From: Calycina herbarum
Lineage: Eukaryota; Ascomycota; Leotiomycetes; Helotiales; Pezizellaceae
Direction of reading: 5' to 3'
Assembly (NCBI GenBank): GCA_001414485.1
Contig: LLEY01000001.1
Span: 952,360-1,016,359, forward strand
Length of the DNA: 64,000 nucleotides
Below, piece by piece: positions 10,257-22,200 of the stretch (its first letter is position 1; every line of letters starts with the position of its first letter). The position numbers were made by a program, and so were the translations under genes. Below the pieces are notes generated by a model that worked only from the letters and a program-made list of their open reading frames with translations, ran no database searches and had not been told where the DNA came from.

Positions 10257-12119
10257 TCAGTCTGTACATCTTTCCGTCGGCTCTCTCCATTCCAGATTCA
10301 ACCCCTTGAAGACCAACTTCTCCTTGGTTAACAAATCCTCTCCCCCCTTCTCCAAATCTACCCACGAACCATCTACCAAGTTTCTGACCCCACTGCTGTC
10401 GAATTTCCATTTCAATTCCCCTCTTGTATATGCTCTCAAGTCTCTCTCGAACATCGTGCCCCCAGTCCATCCAATTACTGCGCAACCAGCAGTCTTCCAA
10501 GGGGAAACAATGATATCCACTCTCCTATGCGGATTGGGATTCTCATCCTTTGGATCACGCCGGAGATCTTCGGCTTTGGTCGGCCAGTCTTGTTTTTGCA
10601 TGGCTACGAAAGCTTTGTCGAGAGTATCGAAGCCGCTTCCGGGAGTGCTTGAGTTTCCTCTTGAAAGCAGAGTCTGTTGATCTCTTTCGCTGTTCGAAGT
10701 GAAAAGTCTCAACGTATGTGTAACACTAAGAGCATTGTCATTTTCTAAGCTATGAAGGAGGTGTTCATCGAGGAAGAATTTCGTGACCATCTCGTCAGGG
10801 TGGCTTAAAATCACATCAACATCTCCAGAGTCGTCCTTCCCGCATCTATAGCTCCCACATATTACCATCTGCCAACCATGGTGGATTTTGTTGGCATGGT
10901 TCAAGATGTGGTTTGCGATTTCTTCCACTTCGGTTCGAGGGATCCGCAGGGCGAACTGGTCATAGAATTTGGTGCCGATTTGCTGAGATCTAGTCAAAGA
11001 GCCCCATCCATAATGGACAACGTCGGCTAGATCTCGCCATCCCTTGTTGTAAAACTCTTTGGCCCCCTTTTCACCCACATCGTAAATTCCATTGAAGATA
11101 TCAAGGGCGCGGAACCTCACATTATCCTTGATGTCGTCAACTTGCTGAATTCGACCAGTTTCATTCCATTCACGAAATAGCTCCGCTGTCGTATCACCGC
11201 AACCTCTGATGCCATGAATTTCTTGCGTGGACTTTAAAGGATACGGATAAGATGCAAGAGCTGCAATAGCTTTGTTGTATGCACGAGGCCCATGCCTGTG
11301 GCCGACTTCATCCTCGCCTTGCAGAGTACGAGCTGTTTTAATTATCCTCAATTGAGCAATGAAGGCATCGTTCGGTGTTTGGGAGAAGCAAGGGCGTTGG
11401 CAGCAATATTTTGCCTTCATATAATCGGGTAACGGGGGCAAGTTGGCCATGTATTCGTGGTCCTCGGTTGTTTCCTGAATCAGGTGTGCTGGGAGATCCT
11501 GAGATAGGCGTGTTTGATTTTCGGATCTAGCTCTTTTGTGTTTGTGTAAAGTGTTTAGGGGAGGCATTTCGTCGGCTTTTGCGCGGGCAAGAATTTCTGC
11601 ATCAGAGTCCTGTTTCCTTTTACCAAGAACAGGCTGTGTTTGAGGTTCCACCACCGAGGTGATTCTCCCTTCATAGACCAAATACGCATTCACTGGAAGT
11701 ATCTTTCCTGCTTTGAGTGAATCGGTATACCAGTCGAGTTTGAGAACTCTGATCGTTTTACCACTGTCCTTTTCTTTTGTCTGGGTTTGGTGGGTAGAAG
11801 CTGAATCAGAATCATCTTCCGTCTCTGTGTCGGAATCCAGATTGATGACATCTTCTCCATTACCATTTTTCGTCACCTTTCGTCGCTTCCGAGGGCGAGA
11901 TGATGGTTGGCTATCATCATTTACCACCTCTTCCGTGTACAAACCCAAATGTCGAAGGTCACTTTCAGCACGACGGGGGCTCTTGGTTTTCCCAAGCACC
12001 AGCTCTGCTTGGTTGATATTGCGAACAGTATTAATCCTTCGTTTCCATTCGTGGAGTTCTTTTGGCTTTCGCTCGAAGCCAACTTTGAGGAGGTAAATGC
12101 GTGGAAATCGCAGCGCCAT
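10257..12119 (-). CDS. Family X DNA polymerase (pol lambda/mu/Pol4-like), 620 aa
   Basis: Gap-filling nuclear polymerase expected to act in non-homologous end joining and base-excision repair. The N-terminus (about residues 3-150) looks like a BRCT domain, ending in the LDWYTDSLKAG strand-helix, with an inserted acidic patch (VINLDSDTETEDD, 91-103) resembling a SUMO-interacting motif. Residues about 245-325 are the 8-kDa helix-hairpin-helix domain (IRGCGDTTAELF). The palm has GSYRCGKDDSGDVDV (422-436) with catalytic Asp433 and Asp435, and the third Asp in RRVDIIVSP (Asp535). The C-terminus carries the thumb motif GWTGGTMFERDLR. Single exon with a good start context (AAAATGG). Odd point: Cys426 occupies the position of the second Arg in the usual G-S-[FY]-R-R-G motif, which contacts the incoming nucleotide in pol beta. 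It is otherwise complete and in the usual size range. Confidence 0.93.
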   Translation of the reverse strand: MALRFPRIYLLKVGFERKPKELHEWKRRINTVRNINQAELVLGKTKSPRRAESDLRHLGLYTEEVVNDDSQPSSRPRKRRKVTKNGNGEDVINLDSDTETEDDSDSASTHQTQTKEKDSGKTIRVLKLDWYTDSLKAGKILPVNAYLVYEGRITSVVEPQTQPVLGKRKQDSDAEILARAKADEMPPLNTLHKHKRARSENQTRLSQDLPAHLIQETTEDHEYMANLPPLPDYMKAKYCCQRPCFSQTPNDAFIAQLRIIKTARTLQGEDEVGHRHGPRAYNKAIAALASYPYPLKSTQEIHGIRGCGDTTAELFREWNETGRIQQVDDIKDNVRFRALDIFNGIYDVGEKGAKEFYNKGWRDLADVVHYGWGSLTRSQQIGTKFYDQFALRIPRTEVEEIANHILNHANKIHHGWQMVICGSYRCGKDDSGDVDVILSHPDEMVTKFFLDEHLLHSLENDNALSVTHTLRLFTSNSERDQQTLLSRGNSSTPGSGFDTLDKAFVAMQKQDWPTKAEDLRRDPKDENPNPHRRVDIIVSPWKTAGCAVIGWTGGTMFERDLRAYTRGELKWKFDSSGVRNLVDGSWVDLEKGGEDLLTKEKLVFKGLNLEWREPTERCTD

Positions 12120-13264
12120 TTTCTCTAGCGCTGAAGCCAGTCATGGGGCGGTATGCTCGGAAAGGAAGCGTCCTTTGGGGATGATTAGCAAGTAGAAGTT
12201 GAGATAACAACTCAATCTACCTGGTGTTCTTTTTTGCTGTTCATACTCAAAGATGAAGTTTGATGTTTTCTGGCTGCTACAATGATTTTCGAAGTCGCTG
12301 GTGAAACAAAAAGGAAGTCACGAGGAAAGATAGTGACGATGTCTTGATTATGTAACATTGCTTGGCATTAACAAGGGAGGAAGCAACGACCAAATATCCC
12401 CATCCACATATCCCTCATATCCCTCATAGTCGAGTTAATTCTTGAAGTGTCAAAAGCCTCAATTTCCAACCAGAAATCTAGGTACTATTTTTAATCTAAA
12501 TTCCAAACACATCAACGTGACTGTGTCGTAAGTGAATTTAGCTTCTAGCCGAGGTACCGTCTTTGTCCGACTCGGGTCCTTCCCCGCAAAATCACAAGCC
12601 GAAGTGAAGCATCACTTACGACCAACGTCACTAACAACCACCCTCCACCCAAACCTGACGGGAAAGTTCCATTCAGCATGTGCTCAAGCACATGAAAACA
12701 GAGCATCCATGGTCGTGGCAAATGTCAACCAATTATCCCTCTGCTATCCCCTCAACTCCCGAGATCGGGTGATCTCTCAAACGCCCTCCCAAGCTTGCCA
12801 GGCGTCTGAGAAGGCGGCTCCATCTGCCCGAGCTAAAGAAGGTGAATCTCAGCAAGTGCAAAGTCCGGTTCCGCATGTCCCTTTTCCCCTTACTGCTAGT
12901 TTCCCAGCTGAACGGACACACCCAAAGACCCTTGCCAAGATGGGCATAAGGGTCAGAGGAATGCTGCGGTTAGAGAGGGATGGACGACTGGACCGCGGGT
13001 CGCTTTCGGGAAGGGATGGGGAGCTGCTGCTAACATAACACCACCGAGGGTAGCTGATCAACTTCTTCCTTTCTTTCTGTTCTGCTTCCTCTATACATTG
13101 AATTGGATTCTGTTGCTTTTGTCCTCATACTGCTTACTTCTTGCACATTCCTGTTATTATACCCTTACTTCGAGCTTCTCTATTGGCATTGGAACGTGGT
13201 AGTTTGAGGGGAAAACAAGTGCCTTTGCTCTCATACATCTGCCAGGCGCAAATATTCATCCAAG
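12120..13264. promoter_or_regulatory. Divergent intergenic region, polymerase gene to carrier gene
   Basis: This should contain both promoters. A GACCGCGGGTC partial palindrome lies near 12990, and pyrimidine-rich tracts (about 13060-13140) precede the carrier start. An open frame at 12532-13038 is present but is not supported as a gene. Confidence 0.4.
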
Positions 13265-14635
13265 ATGGCTTCCAAAAATGGTGTAAACGGCAAGAAACCA
13301 ACATCTGCTGCAACGAATCTGATAGGTATTTCCCTCACGTACTTCCCATAATTTACTACCACTAATACCCAATTCTCAGCTGGTGGAACAGCAGGCATGA
13401 TGGAAGCACTCGTATGCCATCCCCTAGGTTCGTTCACTTGCCTCTTTCTCCTCTTTTATCTGCAAACTAATTTGTAGAACCACAGATACAATCAAAGTAC
13501 GAATGCAACTTTCCACCCGAGCCCGAGCGAAAAATGCCCCCAAACGCGGTTTCGTAAAGACGGGCATGGAAATCGCACGAAAAGAAACACCCTTAGCATT
13601 ATACAAAGGACTCGGTGCAGTAATGACGGGTATCGTTCCCAAGATGGCAATAAGGTTCACAAGTTTCGAAGCCTACAAGCGAATGTTGGCAGATAAACAA
13701 ACCGGTGTTGTGAGTGGGAAATCTACATTTCTTGGTAAGTCAAAAAAACACTCCACTACTTTCCTCTATAACGTCTACGAAAGAAATTGAGAATGGCTTC
13801 AACTAACGCAATTTACAAACAGCCGGTCTAGCAGCAGGAGTCACAGAAGCAGTCGCAGTAGTAACCCCAATGGAAGTAATCAAAATCCGCCTCCAAGCCC
13901 AACACCACTCCATGGCCGACCCCCTCGACATCCCCAAATATCGCAACGCAGCCCACGCCCTTTACACCGTTATAAAAGAAGAAGGATTCCTCGCCCTCTA
14001 CCGCGGCGTCTCTCTCACCGCTTTGCGACAAGGTTCCAACCAAGCTGTGAATTTCACCGCCTATACAAAATTCAAAGAAATTCTACAGGAGTATCAAGGT
14101 CTGGATGGTTTGGATACTATTGGGGGGACCAAGAATTTACCGAGTTATCAGACTACGGTTATTGGGTTGGTGTCGGGGGCTATGGGACCATTGAGTAATG
14201 CGCCGATTGATACTATTAAGACGAGGCTGCAGAAGACGCCGAAGGGGGTGGGTGAGACGGCTTTGGGGAGAATGGTTGCTATTGCTAGGGATATGTTTAA
14301 GTGAGTTCTCTTTTCTTTCCCCCCTTTCCCCCTTGTTTCCCCTGGTACTCTACCAAAATTCGAGAGAATCCTGGGTCAAGTGGGCGTGGAACCATTACTA
14401 CTGGGAAAGATCACCCACTCTGTCGAGCCCCCAATAATACGGAGAAGCAAAGAAAAGATTCTAACAGATTTGAAAAAAAAGACAAGAAGGATTCCATGCT
14501 TTTTATAAGGGAATCACGCCTCGAATCATGCGAGTTGCACCCGGTCAAGCGGTTACCTTTACCGTTTACGAGTACCTGAAAGATAAACTAGAACATTCCA
14601 CCATGCCTTTCGTTGGCGGGGAGTTTGAGGAATAA
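13265..14635 (+). CDS. acuL: Mitochondrial succinate/fumarate carrier (Acr1/Sfc1/AcuL type), 329 aa
   Basis: Inner-membrane antiporter that takes glyoxylate-cycle succinate into mitochondria in exchange for fumarate; needed for growth on acetate and fatty acids in yeast and Aspergillus. Exons: 13265-13325, 13380-13427, 13486-13734, 13823-14300, 14482-14635; all junction phases agree, giving exactly 330 codons. The three tandem carrier repeats each have the Px[DE]xx[KR] signature: HPLDTIKVRMQ (split across intron 2), TPMEVIKIRLQ and APIDTIKTRLQ. The tail HAFYKGITPRIMRVAPGQ is characteristic of the succinate/fumarate subgroup. The last intron (181 bp) is much longer than the others (54-88 bp). 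ATG context AAGATGG. Intact, no RIP. Assignment to this subfamily rather than another carrier rests on my reading of family motifs. Confidence 0.92.
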
Positions 14636-15371
14636 ATCCGAGGAGATGGGCAGTAGGATGGTTTTACGAGTTTGCATATTTATATCAGTGGAGGAATTGG
14701 ATAGGTTTACCTCGAGGAAGGAAATCTTATATATAGGAAGGGGGATGTGAAATAAGCATTTAGATGATGAGGAATATACTTACTTGGTTTAGCTGCTTTC
14801 TTTGTTGATAATTATTCTTAAATTCTAGGTCTGGTACATCGGGTTTTTGATGAGTTGAGACGATTCGTATATAAGTTGGTGGGCAGCCTCAGTCGGACTG
14901 ACCAAAATGCTGGCTTGGCTGGACCGACAGTCGGAGAACACGGTCTACAACAAAACCCCCGTTCGACCAACATACTTGCAATGTAGCGACCCGAGAGCGA
15001 CCAGTGGAAGCACATAGCTCGATATTTTCATCGATAACTGGAATCATGGAAATCGGTTCGGGGCGCATTGCTGTGGTGAGAATTGTAAATTGGGCCTGGA
15101 GAAATGGCGACATAGGAAGAACTAGAGGGAACGAATAATAAGGCAACAGTACGTCCAAAAGAAATGCAGAAAAACTCCGCAGAAAATATGGAATGAGTGT
15201 TTAAAAGGTGATTGATGTTAGAGCGAAGTTTTACTTGGTTTGGTGTGTAGATTGTGGTTTGATTTCAAGTTTACGAGTGCCAGAAACGAAGCTCCCCGGG
15301 AAGGAAAAAATGTCCGTGTTTCTACCTCCTAGAAAGTGTGTTAGCAAACTAACGGGCAAAACATCAATCAG
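14636..15371. other. Intergenic DNA, end of the gene-rich part
   Basis: This holds the carrier 3' flank, then about 600 bp in which I see no supported gene. Overlapping short frames on the minus strand (about 14818-15158) have no recognisable motif. The region ends where the LINE 3' tail begins. Confidence 0.45.
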
Positions 15372-16910
15372 TTTTTATTTATTTATTTCTATTTAACGTC
15401 AAGCGGAAAATAGCTCGCGTGTGCTAAGTCCTAAAAGAGTCCCAAAAGAGGGCAAATGACGCTAGGGGGGTGCCCTAGGCTACAGGGATAGTAAATGAGT
15501 AAGCTAATTTACAAGAGACAGTTTAAAGAGAAGCTCCACTTTCGGAACAGCCTTGTTCTTAATTACTTTATAGAATCAGGGAAAGACAAAGGGAATATAT
15601 ATATAAAGAAAAAGAAAGGAAAGGAAAGAAGAGTTAAGCTATCTCGAAGGACAGATTTTCGTAAAGAACTTGGTTTTAGCGTAGACCTTGCTAAAGAGTT
15701 CCTCGCAGCCGGGTCCGAATAGAAGATGAGGTTTTCCCTCCGCCTTAGCTAATAGCCTTGGATCTTTGTTATTAGCTAGCCTACAGAAGAGTAGGTGGAA
15801 TTGTGTTTTAGCTCTTTTACACTTGCAATTCCCTGCTTCTAGTAACGTATCAAGGTGGAAGAAGCGAAGGTGGTATGCTGTGAAGTCTCCGTGGCCAGTT
15901 CGAGCTGCAATTAGCCGAGCTAGGACCTCTCTTGGTAGCTGGAGAGTCTTAGGTTTTGAAAGCTAGGAAGTAAGTCCTAGGTTTTTATAGGTATCTGGGA
16001 GCGTTGTCTGCCAGAGCTGATTTACGAGCTTGATCCCTGTCTCTTTAACCTCTCTCTTAAGTGTAGCAGTACAGAGTAGAGGGGAACCAGAAGGGGGTGT
16101 TCGAGCCGCTTTTCCTACAGCTTTGTCGGCTATTTCGTTGCCGCGGATTCCTATATGACTAGGGTACCACCTTGTCTGAATCTTCCCCGGGTATAGCTGA
16201 GTGAAGCTGTATACCTTATTAAAGGTCTCTTACGACGTGCTGCAAGACCGGTAGGTCAGTTGTAGTATAGCTTCGAGGTTGTCGAGGCAAATCTAGCACT
16301 TCGTAGCCGAGGCCTAGAAAGGGGAGTCTAGGGCTAGTTCTAGACCATGTAAGGCAGCTTTGGCTTCTGCGTCGTATATCTCTAATATTTTACCGAAGGG
16401 GAAGAGCCTTGTGTTTAGAACAACCCCTCCTCTTATAAGACATACGCCGCTACTAGTACTTTTGTCGTCTAAGCGAGAGCCGTCGGTAAATATAACCAGG
16501 TCTGTAGGCAAGACAGAGGCAAGGAATTCAAGGAATTCAGCTTTATAGGAGTCCTTATTACTACCAGGGCTTGGACCTGCTACCTCGAGAAGGCAGGCCT
16601 GCCGGTTAAACCCTCTATTCCACGGGGGGTCTTATATTAGGTCGATTTCTTCTAAGGGAGAGAGGGGTTTAGAAGAGCGGTAAATAAGCCTAGCCTTTAA
16701 GCAAGGGTTATTTACACATCGTTTAAGCGGGTGAGCCGAGTCGAGTCGGCGAGTTCTAGCCTTAAATGCTCTGCTTTTTGCTATAAGAGCGATTTCAGCG
16801 GCTAAGAGGCTAGATTCTATAAGGAGTGCCGAGGTAGGGGTGGTCTTGTAGACTGGGAGGATGATCCTAGCACACTTTGATACTACTCTATCTAAGAGAG
16901 TTAGGTGGCG
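15372..16910 (-). mobile_element. 5'-truncated non-LTR retrotransposon (Tad/I-like LINE), 3' end with (TAAA)n tail
   Basis: The minus strand encodes the C-terminal part of a LINE ORF2: a post-RT region (SLLAAEIALIAKSRAFKAR) followed by an RNase H domain beginning VIFTDGSRLDDK near 16500 and continuing IYDAEAKAALHGLELAL. Only a few stops interrupt it, so it is less decayed than its neighbours. Downstream on the minus strand are a 3' UTR and a terminal TTTATTTATTTATTT (+ strand) repeat, the usual LINE 3' tail, at 15372-15390. The 5' part (reverse transcriptase, endonuclease, ORF1) is absent, the normal outcome of incomplete target-primed reverse transcription. The same 3' end recurs at 63874-64000. 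Confidence 0.8.
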
Positions 16911-17498
16911 GCCGATCCGATTGTTTACAGAGCCTGCTTAGCCTGTTACACCACCGGAATGTTTGCTCTTCCTAATCCTATGTATCACGTAAGCAGCGCC
17001 GCCCTTGCTCAGGCTCGGCTCAGGCCAAGCTCACCCTCGGCTCAGGTCTGCTCACCCCCTATAACGCAACGCAGCACAGCTAAGAATATTCTCACTAAAA
17101 ATCATCAACTTTTAACGAGGGGCCCTTTCCAGCCCTTTGTAACAAACCAGTCGTGCGTGGGTTGCGAAGGGCAGTTATTTCTGATTGGTTGGTCGGTAGG
17201 CAGGGACGCTGTCACGATCGAGAGAGAGGTAATAAGGTATAAGACTTCGTTACTAAGTATGTTCGATACTGTATTTGAGTTGAGCACAAAGCTCCTATCT
17301 AATGGCAGACGTGCCAGTCTTATATAGAACCTCTTGTGTTACGGGGAGTCCCTCGCTTAGTGTTTCGAGGGAGTCCCTCGAGGACTCCCATTTCGGGTCA
17401 CGTGTGAACTCCCATTGTATAATCACGTGACCTAGGGTCTCCTGTGGTGCTTGGCACCTCTGAGCCTATGGAAAACTTCACAAACAGCGAGAACAAAA
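16911..17498. repeat. Patchwork with an LTR-derived block
   Basis: Bases about 16995-17050 are a GGCTCAGG/GCTCACC-rich stretch resembling, in reverse, bases about 23000-23070. Bases 17279-17330 (GTTGAGCAC...TATATAGAAC) match an internal block of the Gypsy LTRs at 23685 and 30500, so a related LTR remnant lies here. CACGTGA motifs occur downstream. No gene is supported. Confidence 0.5.
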
Positions 17499-17598
17499 TT
17501 TTTTGAAATTAAGCAACGAAAACCACATCTAGCAGCCCTCCTTTTGGTCAGTTGAGAAGCCTGAGCCTGTGTGCATTGCCTAGTGTAACATAGGTATC

Positions 17599-19190
17599 AT
17601 GGTGACACCGTGGCCTTAAGCGGCAGCATGGCCTAACGATATCCGCGAGTACGCTATATACCTCAGCGACTACCTTAGGAAAGCACTTGCCTATATCGAG
17701 TCTAATGGAGACCAGCCGGTGCCAAAGCCCTTAATCAGAACTATGATCGCGTCCATGAGCGTCTTTATTGCCAAATTCCAAAGTACCCCAGACGTCAGAA
17801 CTATTATATAAGCTATTACGACTATCTAAAATAACCTCGAAACTACAGCAGAAACGGTATAATCTACAGCGACAAGGGTTTAACAAAACACAGTCATATA
17901 CTAACAAGCCGTTATACTTAGCCAGGAGACCAACTAAGCTATGAAAGAAGCCGCCGAATCGAGAAGAACTGTCAAGGGTTACACCCGTGGAATAAGTCTC
18001 GGAGTACTCCAGCGACGCATTCACGTGACCTCGCTTGGCAACGCATGGACGTGACAGAACCTTCGAGAGTACTCTTGGCAGAACCCTCTAGAATGAGCTG
18101 ACTGAGTATATAAGTTGGCAAGGACTCTGGCTTGGAAAGGACAATCGAATCTTCTTATACATAGACAGCCTCTGTAGTTCAATTCATCAGCACTTGCTAC
18201 AAGCCCTGACAAGAACAACCACCGCACTTATATAAGAGACGAACGACATAGCGAAAGCAACAAATGATATTGCGAATGCTATCTAGACTATACTATCCTC
18301 TAAGGCTTCATATGCGTCGGTATTGAGTAGCAATACCGTCCTACTAAATAAGCCAATTACAATCTCTATATAAACATCTTTATTTATCTAAGCATAACGT
18401 GAGATTATTATAAAGATCACAGACCTATCCACTATTGAAAGTCTCTGTGTAAAAAACCCTAGAAACCTACAGAGCCACGTTAATCGAGCGATTAAACAGA
18501 GTAAAAACCAATATATTAAACAGATATATGTTATATCAGCTAACTAATTGAAGAGCGGAGACCTTAGTATTAAAACATTAAACAAAAACGAAGCAGACGT
18601 ACTAAAGCAATTCGCGAACGACTGGATAAATCGAATTAGGAGAGGCACAAATATATAACTACCTATATACGGGGTTCTTATATACGGGATTAGAATATGC
18701 ACGCTAGACATAGAGAAGTTTGATAAGATTAAAGCAGAGCTACTATATAATAACCGACCATTTATTCCAAACGCGGACATTAAATACATTAGATAGCTAT
18801 CTAGAGCTATACGTATAAAGACAGCTTCAACTATTATAGTTGAGTTTACTAGCCTAGAAGACGCGAACAAGATCATTGATAAAGGCCTCATTTAGCAAGG
18901 CGAGGTGTTTTAATACGAGAGATATGATAGGCAGTGCTAACTAAAGCAATGCTATAAATGCTAAAGATATAGCTACATCGGAACCCAGTGTAAAGCGAAC
19001 ATAGTATGTAGCTATTGCGCAGAGGCGCACGACTCGAAAGATTGCCCGACAAAGGTCGATAAGACAGTGGCTAGGAAATGCGCCATATGTAAAGGAGCAT
19101 ATAAGACGTGGAATAACCGATGCCTAGTTAGGAAAGTCGAACTAGCGAAGGTAAAGGCGGCATATGATACTCGATAACTATATTATTTTA
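17599..19190 (+). pseudogene. LINE ORF1 (Gag-like, CCHC zinc knuckles), RIP-mutated
   Basis: From the ATG at 17599 the frame reads a helical region, jumps the 242-bp LTR, and continues to a zinc-finger block at about 18938-19130 (CYKC...IGTQCKANIVC, then CSYCAEAHDSKDCPTK and CAICKGAYKTW), typical RNA-binding knuckles of fungal LINE ORF1 proteins. Many TAG/TAA codons replace Gln. It cannot encode a functional protein. Confidence 0.8.
17970..18211. mobile_element. Solo LTR, 242 bp, target duplication AGAAC
   Basis: It starts TGTCAAGGG and ends CCCTGACA, inverted LTR termini. It is flanked on both sides by AGAAC (17965-17969 and 18212-18216), a perfect 5-bp target duplication, inside LINE ORF1. 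Near-identical copies of the same length sit at 22549-22790 (opposite orientation) and 51179-51420. No internal region of this retrotransposon occurs in the window. Confidence 0.92.
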
Positions 19191-19243
19191 TCCTAACTAT
19201 AAGATAAAAACAGATAAACAAAAGCTTTACTTTTAGTATAGTA

Positions 19244-22200
19244 ATGGTAGAACCAAACAGAAATCAGAGAGGACGACCAAGCTCTACGGCCGCTAGTATA
19301 ATACCTACGGTATATTTTCCTACCCCCGGTAGGCAGAGCACCAGAAGCAAGTCACTGACGAAGGGCAGAGCACTGAAAAGAATCAATATAGGGAGTACAC
19401 TAGACAGCATATAGGACGAAAATGAGGATATCGTTATAGGAGAGAGTAGTTAGAGGTTAAGAAGACTATACGTGCCTTTAAGACGAGCGATGGAATCGAT
19501 TACAACGAACTTAATACTTAGCTCCTAGTTTAATATAGAGGAGTTATAAGTTATAACAAAAGCAGCCTGAAAATACTATAGTACAACGTTATAAAATCAA
19601 AGAACGTAGTAATAGCCTCACTATTACGAGACCCAAAGATTTAAGAATACGATATCCTAGCTCTCTAAGAGCCATAGAGGAACCCTTTTTCTCCGACTAC
19701 TTACAACCCAATCCTACACATCTTTTAACTATGCTTCTCTAGAGATAGCAGAGAAGCGCTAGCAAGGGTATGCTTCTTTATTAACAAGAAGATTAGCCTA
19801 TACAAATAGATATTTATAGAACATACCTAAGACCTAATTATACTAGAAATTACTATAACAAATAAATCCATAGACAAAACGACAAAGATTATAATATATA
19901 ATATATACAATCCCTCGAGGAGAACAGAATATAGGACGAGCTACCTACCACAACTTTAAGTAGCACTATCAACACACTAAGGCGAAGAACAGGTTATTCT
20001 AGGAGATTTTAACCTATATCACGAACTCTAGGGCGGACTAGTAATACGAGAAAGAGACCCAGAATCCGACGATCTAATCAACATCATCGACGAATTTTAG
20101 CTCAGTAGCACCCTACTAGCAAACACAGTTACCTATAACGATAAAAACGTACAAACTTGTATTAACCTCTGTTACAGTATATAAGATCTCGTAGACAAAG
20201 TTATTATATATAGAATAGACGAGAGGATAGATCACAACTCCGACTATCTTCTAATTATAACTCATCTAGACCTTAGAATAATAAACCGACTACAGGGAGA
20301 GACACGAGACTGGTCTAACACCGACAAGAAAGAGCTCTAGAAAAGACTATCAAAAGAGCTACCTATACAACGTTCCCCCAAAACCTGGACCGCGTTAGAC
20401 AGATATGTAGATGAAGTAATAACTGCTATACAATCAGCTATTAATCACGCTACACCCCTGAAAAAGTGGTCCCTAAGAGCGAGAGCTAGTTAGACGATAG
20501 AATGTAAAGAGATATAAGCACAAGTTAGAAGGTTAAAACGTCAGAACAGCCGATTACACACGGAGGAGAGCTGGGAGGCCTACCGAATAGCCCGCAACCA
20601 AAAGGGAAGAGTAATACGTAGATCTCTACGTCAAGGATTTAGAGAGCAGATAGAAAGCGCTATAGAAAGCCCAGAGAGCATGTAGAAACTAGCAAAGTGG
20701 GCTAGAAATCGAAGCGAGATAAGAGCAGCAGTAACAACCCTAACACTCAAAGATCCTATAACGTACGTTAAGTGCAAAGAAGCATAAGAAAAAGCACAAC
20801 TTCTTAAGACAACCTTCTTCCTAGCCCTACCAGAACCTGATTTACAGGATATAAACGAGACTATATACTAAGATCACATTCCATTCCTAGACATTACAGA
20901 GAAAGAGGTACTCTAGACAATCACTACGACGCCTCTAATAAAAGCCGCAGGACCAGATAGCATAATAAACCGAATCCTTCACATCACTGCCACCCAAATA
21001 GCCCCACACCTTACAAGGATATTTAACTAGAGTCTTCGCCTAGAATACTACCTAATACATTTCCAGCAGTCTACAACGATTGTCCTCCGTAAGCCTAGCA
21101 AAGACGACTACACTATACCTAAGGCATATCGACCAATTACATTAATAAATACGATAGGCAAGATCATAGACGCTATTATTACGAAGAGAATCAGTTACGT
21201 AACAGAGGTACACCAACTACTTCCAAGCACTCACATAGGAGGACGGAAGGGGAGATCAACAGAGCACGCTGTCTATGCTGTTATCGAAAAGATTTATACG
21301 GCTTGGAATTCACCTAAGCCACAGGTAGCAAGCCTTCTCCTACTCGACGTCTTAGAGGCTTTTGACAACGTTTCACACACGAGGCTGCTTCACAACCTAC
21401 ACAAGCGTAGAATAGACGAGAGAACGGTCAGATAGATAGCCAGCTTCTTAACAGACCGGAACACAGCCATAACCTTTAACGCATTTAAATCAGACACCTA
21501 CTAAATAACAACGGGCATCCCTCAAGGATCACCACTCTCGCTGATACTATACCTATACTACAATGCCGATCTAATCGACATCTGTAATCAAGAAAACAAT
21601 ACCCTTGCGACAGGATATATCGATAATATTACAATCTTACGGTAGGGAAGCTCAATAGAAGAGACATGCAAAAGCCTGGAAAGGACAATGGAACAGGCTA
21701 TAATATGGGCAAAGAGACATGCATCAGTGTTCGCCCTAAGCAAATTCTAACTCACTCACTACACAAGAAAGCGGCAAGCACCAAACATAGACATAGACCG
21801 CAAAATATAAGTAGACTAGATAGAAGTCTGCCCTCAACCAAGTTACAGATACCTAGGCATCACACTCGACACAGTATTAAACTAGAGACAACATATCTAA
21901 GATATCAGAATAAAAGTATCGAATTCTATCAGTGCGCTAGCTAGTCTAGCCGGCTCTACATAGGGAATGGGAATTAACGAACTCAGAAGGATCTATTAGG
22001 CAGTAGTTATCCCGCAGATGATGTACGGCTGTTCTATATGGTCAGTCGCATAGGAACGCGGAGAAGGTTATACTATAGAAACAATCAATTCTCTTAAAAG
22101 ACTTTAAGCAAAAGCGGCCAGAACCATAGGAGGGGCGTACAAAGCAATATCAGGTCCAGCCCTCAACGTAGAGCTCTATCTCCTCCCTATAGAACAGCAG

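Noticed and set aside
12532..13038. Open frame of 168 codons upstream of the carrier gene
   Set aside because: It starts without ATG; the first ATG (12712) leaves about 109 low-complexity residues with no recognisable motif, in the position of a promoter or leader.
14818..15158. Overlapping minus-strand frames after the carrier gene
   Set aside because: No ATG at the long one's start, no motif, and two frames overlap without support for either.
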